From Eubacteriaceae bacterium (lineage in GTDB: Bacteria; Bacillota; Clostridia; Lachnospirales; Lachnospiraceae): DNA of 64,000 nt. The position numbers and the translations under genes were made by a program. The stretch spans positions 61,027-125,026 of the forward strand of contig CABIWJ010000009.1 in NCBI GenBank assembly GCA_902362455.1, written 5' to 3'. Positions 37,096 to 45,391 of the stretch are shown piece after piece. Positions within the stretch are counted from its first letter, which is position 1; every line of letters starts with the position of its first letter. The notes beneath the pieces were generated by a model. It saw only the letters and a program-made list of their open reading frames with translations. It searched no databases and was not told the DNA's origin.

Positions 37096-37115
37096 AAGGT
37101 GCTTTTTTGCACCTT
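37096..37115 (+). promoter_or_regulatory. hairpins in the gap before the pilin gene
   Basis: AAGGTGC/GCACCTT with a T6 loop. Two further hairpins follow within the same gap: ATCGGG/CCCGAT at 37142-37158 and CAGGC/GCCTG at 37172-37184. No gene is seen in 36999-37265. Confidence 0.4.
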
Positions 37116-37206
37116 GAAAGGATGTGGTCACAGCTAAACACATCGGGGAAAGCCCGATTTAATCATTACAACAGGCATTGCCTGATCATATAGAGTTACT
37201 TTTAAC

Positions 37207-37244
37207 AGCCAGTTAGGGGATTATCCCTGCTGGCTTATTTTTTT
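37207..37244 (+). terminator. terminator or attenuator ahead of the pilin gene
   Basis: Stem AGCCAG/CTGGCT (37207-37212, 37230-37235) with an inner GGG/CCC pairing, followed by TTA and a T7 run, just before the ribosome-binding site of the VirB2-like gene. The same design occurs at 43349-43395 before the NlpC/P60 gene. Its place directly ahead of a gene suggests attenuation. Confidence 0.7.
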
Positions 37245-37319
37245 ATCAAAAAGGAGACAAACAACATGAGAAAAGAACAGATTATTACAACTAACAACAA
37301 TCAGATGGAGGAGAAAGGC

Positions 37320-37643
37320 ATGAAGAACAGATTCATTCACTTTAAGAAGAGGTTCGTTCCGGCATTATCTGGGGCACTTATGGGAGCAATGCTTATGAGC
37401 ACTACTTGTTTTGCAGCAGGTACAGGTACTTCCGCAGTAACACAGCCGCTTGAGAACTTAAAGACACTTATCATTGCAGTCATTGGTGCGGTTGGTGTCA
37501 TCATTCTTGCAAAGAATGTCATGGAGTTCGCACAAGCCTACCAGCAGCAGGATTCATCTACCATGAACTCCGCTCTGAAAGGAATTGTGGCAGGTGTCAT
37601 GATGGCTGGTATTTCAACAGTTCTGACATTCTTAGGCTTCTAA
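37320..37643 (+). CDS. VirB2/Maff2-like small pilin-type membrane protein
   Basis: A 107-residue precursor with a long signal peptide (about 1-34, ending STTCFAAG) and two membrane helices (about 47-65 and 84-105) separated by a Q-rich loop (AYQQQDSSTMNSALKG). The size and layout match VirB2/TrbC-type pilins and the Maff2 group of Gram-positive elements. It opens the membrane-channel gene cluster (VirB2-VirB6-PrgI-VirB4). Two starts have good ribosome-binding sites: 37266, adding 18 hydrophilic residues, and 37320. The latter is preferred because it places the signal peptide at the N-terminus. Confidence 0.72.
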   Translation: MKNRFIHFKKRFVPALSGALMGAMLMSTTCFAAGTGTSAVTQPLENLKTLIIAVIGAVGVIILAKNVMEFAQAYQQQDSSTMNSALKGIVAGVMMAGISTVLTFLGF

Positions 37644-37697
37644 GATTGGGGAAATGCATTTCCCCTTTTAGTAAAAGGAAAGAGGTGAATAACAAGT

Positions 37698-38540
37698 ATG
37701 GATATTTTTAAGCTTGGAGACAAGATCCTTGCACTTCTTGAGGCGGTGTTTGGGTTTTGGAACAATCAGATATCCCTGGTCTTTGCAATGCTTGGACAGT
37801 CACCGGTCAGTTTCAAGGGCGGAGGTCCCTGGGCAGTCATTGAGGGTATAGAGCCAGTCTTTGTAGCAGTCGGCTCATCCCTCGTTGTGCTGTTCTTTGT
37901 TATCGGTTTCTGCTCGGAAAGCATTGATGTAAAAGATGAGATGAGGTTTGAATCAATCCTGCGTATGCTTATCCGACTGGGACTTGCAGAATGGTTTGTT
38001 GCAAATAATGTCACGATTATGAAAGCGTTTTTTACTTCCATAGGAAATCTGGTGGGACTTATATCTGCCGGGACAACGACGCAGCTTGCCATTGACAGTA
38101 CACAGGCAGACATCATTAAGGGACTCGGATTTGGTGAGAGTCTGGTAATGCTGATACTTACAGCTTTGCTTGCAATCATCATTATTATCTGTGGATTCTT
38201 TATCATTTACACAGTGTATTTCAGGTTCTTAAAGATACTGATTATTGTGCCGCTTGGTGCGATTGCATGCTCCACAATGGCAGGAAACAGAATGGTCAGT
38301 CATACAATGGCTACCTACTGCAAATATTTTCTTTCGTGTGTGTTTGAGGCAGTAACGATGGCACTTGCGATTGTGGTATGTAATGCATTTATCAATGCAG
38401 GGCTTCCGGCATTTACAGGAAGTTATGCTGACTGGGCACAGACGCTTATATATCTGTGTGAAATGACATTTACGATAGCAATGACTGTTGGAAGCGTGAA
38501 GGGTGCACAGACACTTACAAGCAAGGCATTTGGATTATAG
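37698..38540 (+). CDS. VirB6/TrbL-like channel membrane protein
   Basis: A 280-residue polytopic membrane protein with about six hydrophobic segments (for example 55-70, 153-175, 176-195, 215-235). The arrangement and the position between the pilin-like and PrgI genes fit the VirB6/TrbL role as an inner channel component. Motifs such as FRFLKILIIVPLGAIACSTM are shared with the conjugal proteins of CD1108-type elements. AGAGGTG precedes the ATG by about 9-10 bp. Confidence 0.78.
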   Translation: MDIFKLGDKILALLEAVFGFWNNQISLVFAMLGQSPVSFKGGGPWAVIEGIEPVFVAVGSSLVVLFFVIGFCSESIDVKDEMRFESILRMLIRLGLAEWFVANNVTIMKAFFTSIGNLVGLISAGTTTQLAIDSTQADIIKGLGFGESLVMLILTALLAIIIIICGFFIIYTVYFRFLKILIIVPLGAIACSTMAGNRMVSHTMATYCKYFLSCVFEAVTMALAIVVCNAFINAGLPAFTGSYADWAQTLIYLCEMTFTIAMTVGSVKGAQTLTSKAFGL

Positions 38541-38552
38541 AAGGAGGCAGAA

Positions 38553-38963
38553 ATGGATAATGAAAAGAAACAGGTTACTTATAATTCAAGCATAACCGGA
38601 GAAACGCAGGTGACATTTGATATCCAGCAGTATATGAATAACAGGGCAATGTTTATCGGTCTTATGTGTAATGAAGATGGATATGAGGAGCCTTTTGGGG
38701 ATGTGACTGTGAATTTGTCGGTTGCAGCACCAAATTACTGCGGATATCTGAATGTGAATGACATGCCGGATATTGAAAAGTTTATTACAGACAATGACAT
38801 TGGAGAGTTTACAGGATTCACGCAAAGGAGCGGTTTCTGCGAATATCCGCTTTATCTGTTCAATGTAGATAAGCTTAGAGAACTGTGTCCGGATGGAATG
38901 GATAAGTATGAGGCAAATATCGGAATGACAAGAAAGCCGGAGACAAAGGATTTATCAAGATAG
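38553..38963 (+). CDS. DUF4313-like protein
   Basis: A 136-residue soluble acidic protein (FGDVTVNLSVAAPNYCGYLN, VNDMPDIEKFITDNDIGEFT). The pattern resembles DUF4313, a small domain found on conjugative elements; my recognition is moderate. It lies 12 bp after virB6 and 12 bp before prgI, all within one operon. No catalytic motif is evident. Confidence 0.6.
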   Translation: MDNEKKQVTYNSSITGETQVTFDIQQYMNNRAMFIGLMCNEDGYEEPFGDVTVNLSVAAPNYCGYLNVNDMPDIEKFITDNDIGEFTGFTQRSGFCEYPLYLFNVDKLRELCPDGMDKYEANIGMTRKPETKDLSR

Positions 38964-38975
38964 GAGGCAGGGACA

Positions 38976-39488
38976 ATGGTAATCGAAGTAAACAAGGATA
39001 TTGACCGCTATCAGGAATCGGTTGCAATGGGACTTACTGCAAGGCAGCTTATATTTTCCATTGCAAGCGTAGTGGTTGGTGGCGGTATCGTCCTTCTTCT
39101 TTACAAGTATATCGGTCTTACGGGTTCTGCTTATGTGGCAATTCCCTGTGTGGCACCGATTGCTCTTGGCGGATTTTATTCCTTTAATGGGATGAATTTC
39201 TACGAGTATATGGGAAAGAAACTGCACTTTATGTTTGGCAACAGGGCGCTTACCTATGTATCAACAGAGGGAGAACCTGCAATAAAGCAGTTAGAAGCAG
39301 AACAGAATGAACAGGTAAAGAAGAAAGGCAGAAAGGCAGAACAGGAGACTGTAACAGCTGATTCGGCTGTAAAGAAGCAGAAGGAGTTTGAAGCAATGAA
39401 GAAAAAGACGAGAAACATGTTGCTTGGACTTGTCGCAGTCATTGTGGCGGCAGTAGCAGGCATTGCAGCATATAAGGCAATGCATTAG
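38976..39488 (+). CDS. prgI: PrgI family protein (VirB3-like)
   Basis: A 170-residue membrane protein. The N-terminal part has the family pattern IEVNKDIDRYQESVAMGLTA followed by two adjacent membrane segments (about 26-47 and 52-70). A lysine/glutamate-rich linker follows (about 103-145), then a third, C-terminal membrane segment (about 147-167), which is more than the usual PrgI has. PrgI/VirB3 proteins sit beside the VirB4 ATPase in the type IV channel, and virB4 is the next gene. Confidence 0.82.
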   Translation: MVIEVNKDIDRYQESVAMGLTARQLIFSIASVVVGGGIVLLLYKYIGLTGSAYVAIPCVAPIALGGFYSFNGMNFYEYMGKKLHFMFGNRALTYVSTEGEPAIKQLEAEQNEQVKKKGRKAEQETVTADSAVKKQKEFEAMKKKTRNMLLGLVAVIVAAVAGIAAYKAMH

Positions 39489-39503
39489 AAACGAATAGTA
39501 TCT

Positions 39504-39552
39504 GACCGCAAGGTCGGGAACATAGCCCGCAGGGTGAAGTTCCCGGCGGGCT
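39504..39552 (+). promoter_or_regulatory. leader hairpin and predicted pseudoknot before virB4
   Basis: A GACC-GCAA-GGTC hairpin (39504-39515) is followed by two interleaved 7-bp pairings: CGGGAAC (39515-39521) with GTTCCCG (39539-39545), and AGCCCGC (39524-39530) with GCGGGCT (39546-39552). The order is that of an H-type pseudoknot, or of two mutually exclusive hairpins. It lies 29 bp before the virB4 start codon. Confidence 0.6.
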
Positions 39553-39580
39553 TTCATTATAAGAAAGCGAGGTTAGAGAC

Positions 39581-41956
39581 ATGGGTTTATTTACAGACGG
39601 ATTTAAGTTATTAAAGAAGGCGAGTGAGCCTTTGTATAAGACACCTAAATCCATTCAGGAAACCATAGAGATTATGGCGGTGGCTGAAAATGGCATTTTT
39701 GAAGTAAGCAAAAATAAGTATTCCAAATGCTACCGCTTTCAGGACATCAATTACACGACAGCAACCGAGGATGAGCAGATCAGCATATTTGAGAGATACT
39801 GTAAGTTCTTAAATTCGCTGGACTGTAATTATAAGATTACGATCAACAATAAGAACAAAAACATGGATGAACTCCGTGATAAGGTTCTGATTGCTGAGAA
39901 AAACGATGGCTTCAATAATTATAGAAGTATCTACAATGACATCATTGAGGAGAAGATTATTGAGGGCAGACAGGGGATTGAGCAGGAGAGATACCTGACA
40001 ATCACGATTGAGAGAAAGAACTTCGAGGAGGCAAAGGCACAGTTTGCAACCCTTGAGGCAACGATACACAAGGCTTTCATTGAGCTTGGTGCGGAGATTG
40101 TACCACTTAATGGCAATGAGAGACTGAAAGTGCTCTATGACTATTATCATCTTGGAGATGAGGGCAGCTTTGATTTTGATATCAAAAAGGCAAAGAAGGT
40201 TGGGGCAGATTTTAGAAATGATCTGTGCAATGGGATGGTGAAATATTTCCCAGACCATTTTGAGGATGAGAGTAAATTCTGCAAGGCACTTTTCATCAAA
40301 AAGTATCCGAGCAGTTTGTCAGACAGATTCATCAATGAGATTACTTCCCTTCCAGTTCATTCCATCACGAGCATTGATGTGGTGCCAGTTCCCAAGGATC
40401 TGACAACAAAGGTGCTTCAGAAGAAATACCTTGGTATTGAGTCGGATATCATTAAGCAGCAGAGAGTCCGTAATAAGAATAACGATTTTTCTACGGAAAT
40501 CTCATATGCCAAAAGAACGGAGAAAAAGGAGATTGAGGAAATCATGGATGATGTCCGTGAGAATGACCAGTGCCTTTTCTTTGTGGGAGTAACCATTATT
40601 CTTATGGCAGAAAGCAAGAAGGAGCTTGAGAGTGTATGTGAGACAGTAGAGACTATCGGAAAACGTAACAGCTGCACGATTGACACACACTACTTAAAGC
40701 AGAGGGAGGCACTCAACACAGCACTTCCGATTGGTGTAAGACAGGTGGAGACAATGCGTACACTTCTTACCCAGTCACTTGCGGTGCTTATGCCATTTAA
40801 TGTGCAGGAATTAAATGACAGCACAGGGAACTATTATGGCATCAACCAGATCAGCAAGAATGTGAATATCGGTAACAGAAAGAAGCTCATTAACGGAAAT
40901 GGCTTCGTTTTCGGAGTGCCGGGTTCCGGTAAATCCTTCTTCTGTAAGATGGAGATGGGCAGCGTATTCTTGTCGGGTGATGATGAGATAATCGTCATAG
41001 ATCCAATGAACGAATACTTTGATATTGCTGAGACTTATGGCGGAACTGTAGTAAATATGTCTACCTACACGGATAACTATGTGAATCCGCTGGAGATGGA
41101 TGTATGGAGCCTTGATCCGAATGATTCCAAGGGAATGGTAAGAGAAAAGGGCGAGTTTATGCTTGGACTTTGTGAGCAGTGTATCGGGGACAGCTTAAAT
41201 TCAAGACAGAAGTCAATCATTGATCGTTGTGTGAGAAAGCTGTATATCGACATTGCAAGGAGCAAAGAGAAGTATATCCCGGTGATGAGTGATTTTTACG
41301 ATATCCTTATGGCACAGCCGGAGGATGAGGCAAAGGACATTGCATTGTCTTTGGAGCTTTTCGTAAATGGTTCACTTAATATCTTCAATCATCAGACAAA
41401 TGTGGATGTGGATAACAGATTCACAGTATATGGCATCAGGGACTTAGGTACGGAGCTTAGTCCTATCACAATGCTTGTCATGATGGAGTCTATTCAGAAC
41501 AGGATTGTTGAGAATGGCAAGAGAGGCAAGGCAACATGGCTCTATATTGATGAGTTTCACGTCCTGCTTAATTCCGAGTATTCTGCAAAATATCTGCAGC
41601 AGCTCTGGAAGAAAGTAAGAAAGCAGGGAGGACTTTGTACCGGTATCACGCAGAATGTCGTCGATCTGTTGCAGAACTATACAGCAACCACAATGCTTGC
41701 AAACTCTGAGTTTGTGGCACTCTTAAAACAGGCGAATACAGACAGTTCCAAGATGGCGGAAGTTATCGGGGTATCAGAGGCACAGCTAAGATTCGTAACC
41801 AATACTGCATCGGGAATGGGACTTATCAAGTGTGGCTCGGTGGTGATTCCGTTTGATAATCAGATTAGTAAGGATACAGATTTGTACAGGCTGTATAATA
41901 CCAACATTCATGAGAAGATTGCGGAACAGAAGAAAAAAGAAGCAATGCTGCAGTGA
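39581..41956 (+). CDS. virB4: VirB4/TraE-type conjugation ATPase
   Basis: A 791-residue cytosolic, membrane-associated ATPase that energises assembly of the type IV channel. The N-terminal half is the VirB4 family region. The C-terminal RecA-like domain has Walker A GVPGSGKS (445-452), DEIIVIDPMNEYFDIAETYG, and Walker B WLYIDEFHVLL (about 649-659). The typical GGLCTGITQNVVDLL and MANSEF-like sensor region (MLANSEFVALLKQ) are also present. The ATG has AAGCGAGG upstream. It is the last gene of the pilin-VirB6-PrgI-VirB4 block. Confidence 0.93.
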   Translation: MGLFTDGFKLLKKASEPLYKTPKSIQETIEIMAVAENGIFEVSKNKYSKCYRFQDINYTTATEDEQISIFERYCKFLNSLDCNYKITINNKNKNMDELRDKVLIAEKNDGFNNYRSIYNDIIEEKIIEGRQGIEQERYLTITIERKNFEEAKAQFATLEATIHKAFIELGAEIVPLNGNERLKVLYDYYHLGDEGSFDFDIKKAKKVGADFRNDLCNGMVKYFPDHFEDESKFCKALFIKKYPSSLSDRFINEITSLPVHSITSIDVVPVPKDLTTKVLQKKYLGIESDIIKQQRVRNKNNDFSTEISYAKRTEKKEIEEIMDDVRENDQCLFFVGVTIILMAESKKELESVCETVETIGKRNSCTIDTHYLKQREALNTALPIGVRQVETMRTLLTQSLAVLMPFNVQELNDSTGNYYGINQISKNVNIGNRKKLINGNGFVFGVPGSGKSFFCKMEMGSVFLSGDDEIIVIDPMNEYFDIAETYGGTVVNMSTYTDNYVNPLEMDVWSLDPNDSKGMVREKGEFMLGLCEQCIGDSLNSRQKSIIDRCVRKLYIDIARSKEKYIPVMSDFYDILMAQPEDEAKDIALSLELFVNGSLNIFNHQTNVDVDNRFTVYGIRDLGTELSPITMLVMMESIQNRIVENGKRGKATWLYIDEFHVLLNSEYSAKYLQQLWKKVRKQGGLCTGITQNVVDLLQNYTATTMLANSEFVALLKQANTDSSKMAEVIGVSEAQLRFVTNTASGMGLIKCGSVVIPFDNQISKDTDLYRLYNTNIHEKIAEQKKKEAMLQ

Positions 41957-41990
41957 TAACAGATGAATTTTTATAGAATCTATAGTATAA

Positions 41991-42020
41991 TCAAGAGGTC
42001 GGATGAATGTCCGACCTTGA
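41991..42020 (+). terminator. hairpin after virB4
   Basis: Arms around AGGTCGGA (41996-42003) and TCCGACCT (42010-42017), extended by TCAA/TTGA with one bulge. A T-run is missing, so termination is tentative. The remaining gap to 42308 contains no clear gene except the micro-ORF at 42148. Confidence 0.45.
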
Positions 42021-42147
42021 TGATAATAAATTAGATATTCCCTATTTTTAAGAAAAAAGCATATAAGATTCGATATGAAAAATAAATAAGGAAGCAGTTC
42101 TAAAATGTATCATTTGTACCGGAGAACATGTGGCTGGATTTTAAGAT

Positions 42148-42255
42148 ATGCATATCGTACACTTTGATGAGAATATGTTGATTTGGGATGCAGCGGACCT
42201 GGATGCATTTATGGAAATGTATGGTGTGGAAGCAATTTCCAAGGAATATTTGTAA
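42148..42255 (+). CDS. possible 35-residue micro-ORF
   Basis: A short frame, MHIVHFDENMLIWDAADLDA onward, with natural-looking acidic composition but no good ribosome-binding site. It could be the remnant of a larger gene or chance. Confidence 0.25.
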   Translation: MHIVHFDENMLIWDAADLDAFMEMYGVEAISKEYL

Positions 42256-42308
42256 TTATTAGGGAAAAGAAACTTTGAATTTAACGCTTGAAAAAAGGAG
42301 AAATAAAC

Positions 42309-42494
42309 ATGGCAAAGAAAGAAGAAAGATTTGAAGTTACATTTAGAGACGGAAGTCAGCTTAAGGATGAAGGAGTTCGCCAAATCCTTGTAGATAAAGA
42401 GACTGAGGTTAACTATCTTTGTTGGAAATCTGGATATGGAGCGGCTATTACACCTCTTCTGGATTCAGAAGGAAAAGTCATAGTTACAAAGTAA
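42309..42494 (+). CDS. DUF6440 family protein
   Basis: A 61-residue protein (KKEERFEVTFRDGSQLKDEG, ILVDKETEVNYLCWKSGYGA, then PLLDSEGKVIVTK). The 'ILVDKET-x-V-x-YL' strand pair and closing 'D-x-EGK' are what I know as DUF6440, a small family scattered in Firmicutes, often in mobile DNA. Function unknown. AAAAGGAG precedes the ATG at about 12 bp. It starts a three-gene cargo group unrelated to conjugation. Confidence 0.7.
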   Translation: MAKKEERFEVTFRDGSQLKDEGVRQILVDKETEVNYLCWKSGYGAAITPLLDSEGKVIVTK

Positions 42495-42518
42495 AATCGG
42501 TAGTTATGGAGGTGAAAA

Positions 42519-42914
42519 ATGTATTTCACAGACGAAAAAGACTATATTATGCGAATGATAAAAGAAATGGTAAGAGTATTATTTTCTTTAATGTTTGGGA
42601 AAAAGTATGTTTCTGTTGAACTTGAAAAAGAAAATAAATATGAAGTATCAGGGAAAAATTTGAAAGATTTTCTTGATATGATTGATTCTGGGGAAATTAA
42701 CGAAGCAGAGAATATACTTTTAGATAGCATTGATTATACAGACAGAAATGAGGTAATGGCAGCAGCTCTTTTCTACCAATACCTTAGTGAGAAGGATAGT
42801 GAGTTTTTGAAAAATAACAATTATACAAAAGAAGAAGTGCTTTCTGGTTTTAAGCAATTACTTATGCAGTCAGGATATACTGATTTGCTATGTTTGGTCA
42901 AAGATGAGGAGTAA
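42519..42914 (+). CDS. DUF6483 family protein
   Basis: A 131-residue helical cytosolic protein. The start (EKDYIMRMIKEMVRVLFSLM) and the alpha-helical repeat-like remainder (INEAENILLDSIDYTDRNEV) fit DUF6483. No motif for activity is visible. GGAGG is 8 bp before the ATG. Neighbours are DUF6440 and DUF3784 proteins. Confidence 0.68.
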   Translation: MYFTDEKDYIMRMIKEMVRVLFSLMFGKKYVSVELEKENKYEVSGKNLKDFLDMIDSGEINEAENILLDSIDYTDRNEVMAAALFYQYLSEKDSEFLKNNNYTKEEVLSGFKQLLMQSGYTDLLCLVKDEE

Positions 42915-42968
42915 TGTAGAAAATTCAAAGAGATAAGAGTGATTGGTTGAAAGGAGAAATTGTATTAT

Positions 42969-43298
42969 ATGTTCTATGATTATATGATCTATATTGTTTT
43001 TGACTTTATGATGGCAGTGATTATGTTTTTGTTTGGAATGTGGTTTTATAAATCAGAAGGAAAAGCTGCTAATTTCTTGTCGGGTTATAATATGAAATCA
43101 GCGGATGAACGAAAGAAATACGATGAGAATGCTATGTGTAAGGCATATGGAAAAAGAATGATGTTTATGTCAGTTCCTTTTATTATTGGAATAATCATAG
43201 ATATCCAATATCTAGGAATTGGTTGTTTGATTGCATGGGGGATATGGTTTATTATGTTTGTTTTGTTGCTTATTGATAGGCATAAAAGAGAACGTTAA
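42969..43298 (+). CDS. DUF3784-like membrane protein
   Basis: A 109-residue membrane protein with three hydrophobic segments (about 4-24, 64-81, 83-102). The stretch SGYNMKSADERKKYDENAMC between segments 1 and 2 is the DUF3784 signature (GYN...E...YD). Function unknown. ATG at 42969 is preferred over TTG 42960, which is too close to the AAGGAG site. Confidence 0.7.
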   Translation: MFYDYMIYIVFDFMMAVIMFLFGMWFYKSEGKAANFLSGYNMKSADERKKYDENAMCKAYGKRMMFMSVPFIIGIIIDIQYLGIGCLIAWGIWFIMFVLLLIDRHKRER

Positions 43299-43348
43299 AT
43301 TCAAGTTTTATGTTGCTTTTAATAATTGAATATTGAATGATTTTACAT

Positions 43349-43395
43349 AGCCGTTAAGGAGTAATTTTTGCTCCCTAGCGGCTTATTTTATTTTT
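43349..43395 (+). terminator. terminator or attenuator ahead of the CD1108 gene
   Basis: Stem AGCCG/CGGCT (43349-43353, 43379-43383) with inner GGAG/CTCC, then TTATTTTATTTTT, directly before the ribosome-binding site of the NlpC/P60 gene. It mirrors the element at 37207-37244. Confidence 0.7.
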
Positions 43396-43415
43396 CAAAG
43401 TAGGAGGTGAGAAAA

Positions 43416-45341
43416 TTGAAAATCAAAAAGGTCGATGACAAACCGATGGTCATTCACACCAAGGAGAAAGCCAAGATTCATGCCCACGAGCCAAAGGGAG
43501 CCAAGATTAAAGGCAGCAACATCTATACAGTAGAGAGAGGTCCTAAGACAGCTGGTGCAAAGGTAACTGATACGGATAGAAAGAAGTCCTATCGCAAGAG
43601 CACCATTCATCAGTCAGAGCCGAAGAATAAGGGATTATCAAGATTTAAGCGAAACTATAGAGAATCAAACACTTCCATCAAGACCAAGAACACCAATCTT
43701 CACATTGCAGGAAGAACAGGTGCACTTACAGCCGGGGCAGTAACAGAGCAGATGGAAGGCGGGCAGGAAGTATCGCAGGCAGCATATCTTGCATATGAAG
43801 CAAGCCAACCTGTTACCGGAACTGCTTCCAAGGGGGCAGCACTTTTCAGGAAAAAGGCGGCAGCCGAGGCAAAGAAGCGTATCAAGAAGGTAGAGGCAGG
43901 AAAGAAGCTGGCAAAAAAGACAGCAAAGAAAGCTGCCAAAGATACAGCCAAGACGGTAGCTAAAGAGACGGCAAAAGAAACAGCAAAGACTACTGCCAAG
44001 GTTGCAACAAAAACTGCGACAAAGGCAGCTGCTACAGCGGCAGGAACAGCGGTTGCACCGGGAGTTGGTACTGCAATCGGCATGGCAGCCGGATATGCTG
44101 CAGGTGTGTCCATAGAGGTCAAGGATGAAAAGATGACCAACCGGAGCAGGAAGATAAAATTCTTTCTGGATAAGATGAAAGCACAGGAGAATCAGACAGA
44201 CAGCGTGGCAAAACTGGTAAAGGATCTGATTGTGCGAAAAGCGATTACCTGGGTAAAGGCAGCTGTACCGATTATCGGATTGGTGCTTTTATTACTTGTT
44301 CTTGTAGTTGCCATGATTGCGGTTCCGGTTATAGCGGTGATAGCAATCCTTTACAATTCTCCATTTGCTTTATTTCTGCCACCACTTGAATCAGGAGATA
44401 CCGTGCAGACAGTAACGAGTGCTTATGTGCAGGAGTTTAACCGGGATGTGAATACGAAAGTGAATGAGCATACCGGATATGACCTTGGAGAGCTTGTATA
44501 TGTGGATTATGAAGGTATGGAAGAAAACCCAAGCAATTACTATGACATCATGGCAGTCTATATGGTCAAGCATGGTATCGGAGATACTGCAACAGTCATG
44601 AATGACATTTCAAAAGGCTGGCTGCAGGCAGTAGTAAATGATATGTGTTCATACACCACAAGCGCAGGAACAAAGGATGTGGAAGAAACAGATGCAGACG
44701 GTAATGTAACTACTGTCACGAAGTCGGTTCTGTATGTGAATGTCACACTGAAATCGTACAGAGATATGATTTCGGTCTATGGATTTAATTCTGATCAGGT
44801 GGAAATGCTTGAGCAGATCATGAGTCCGGAGTTTATGGGACAGCTTGGATATGCCGGAAGCGGAAGTGGCGGCGGAGGCGGAAGTCCGGGAGTAAGCTCC
44901 ATGACTGAGGATGAAATCAATGCCATCCTTAGTGGAATTACAGACAGCAGGCAGAAAACAGTCTGCTCCTATGCACTTCACAGAGTTGGCTTCCCTTATA
45001 GTCAGGATTTAAGAGACAGCGGTAACTATTATGACTGCAGCTCCTTAGCCTATTATTCATGGAAGGATGCAGGCGTGGATATTAGTTACGGTGGGGCAAC
45101 CACAGCGGCAGCGGAGGCACAGGGACTGGATGAAGCCGGAAAGACAGTCTCCTTTGATGAGTTACAGCCGGGAGACCTTATCTTCTACAGTTTTACAAGC
45201 AACGGAAGATATAAGAACATCAGCCATGTGGCAGTATATGTCGGAAATGGCAAAGTGGTAGAGGCACTTAATGAAAGTCTTGGTGTGGTTTACCGTGATG
45301 TGGCAAGCACAGGAAAGATTGTTGTGATAGGAAGACCATAA
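43416..45341 (+). CDS. CD1108-type conjugation protein with NlpC/P60 peptidase
   Basis: A 641-residue membrane-anchored wall hydrolase that should open peptidoglycan for the mating channel. Residues 1-140 are basic. An A/K/T-rich repeat (about 145-220, KKTAKKAAKDTAKTVAKETA) is followed by a membrane helix (about 290-325), an extracellular region (about 330-480), a G/S linker, and a C-terminal NlpC/P60 domain (about 510-641). Catalytic Cys lies in YYDCSSLAYYSW and His in ISHVAVYVGNG. The typical N-terminal lysozyme domain of VirB1-like fusions is not clear here. TTG 43416 is chosen (AGGAGG at 8 bp); GTG 43407 overlaps the site. Confidence 0.85.
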   Translation: MKIKKVDDKPMVIHTKEKAKIHAHEPKGAKIKGSNIYTVERGPKTAGAKVTDTDRKKSYRKSTIHQSEPKNKGLSRFKRNYRESNTSIKTKNTNLHIAGRTGALTAGAVTEQMEGGQEVSQAAYLAYEASQPVTGTASKGAALFRKKAAAEAKKRIKKVEAGKKLAKKTAKKAAKDTAKTVAKETAKETAKTTAKVATKTATKAAATAAGTAVAPGVGTAIGMAAGYAAGVSIEVKDEKMTNRSRKIKFFLDKMKAQENQTDSVAKLVKDLIVRKAITWVKAAVPIIGLVLLLLVLVVAMIAVPVIAVIAILYNSPFALFLPPLESGDTVQTVTSAYVQEFNRDVNTKVNEHTGYDLGELVYVDYEGMEENPSNYYDIMAVYMVKHGIGDTATVMNDISKGWLQAVVNDMCSYTTSAGTKDVEETDADGNVTTVTKSVLYVNVTLKSYRDMISVYGFNSDQVEMLEQIMSPEFMGQLGYAGSGSGGGGGSPGVSSMTEDEINAILSGITDSRQKTVCSYALHRVGFPYSQDLRDSGNYYDCSSLAYYSWKDAGVDISYGGATTAAAEAQGLDEAGKTVSFDELQPGDLIFYSFTSNGRYKNISHVAVYVGNGKVVEALNESLGVVYRDVASTGKIVVIGRP

Positions 45342-45352
45342 CAGGAAATTTG

Positions 45353-45376
45353 CAGAGAGGGCATAGTCCCTCTCTG
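45353..45376 (+). promoter_or_regulatory. hairpin ahead of the next gene
   Basis: CAGAGAGGG/CCCTCTCTG with a 6-nt loop, between the NlpC/P60 stop and the ribosome-binding site of the following gene. There is no T-run. Confidence 0.5.
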
Positions 45377-45391
45377 AGACTGGAGGTAAGA

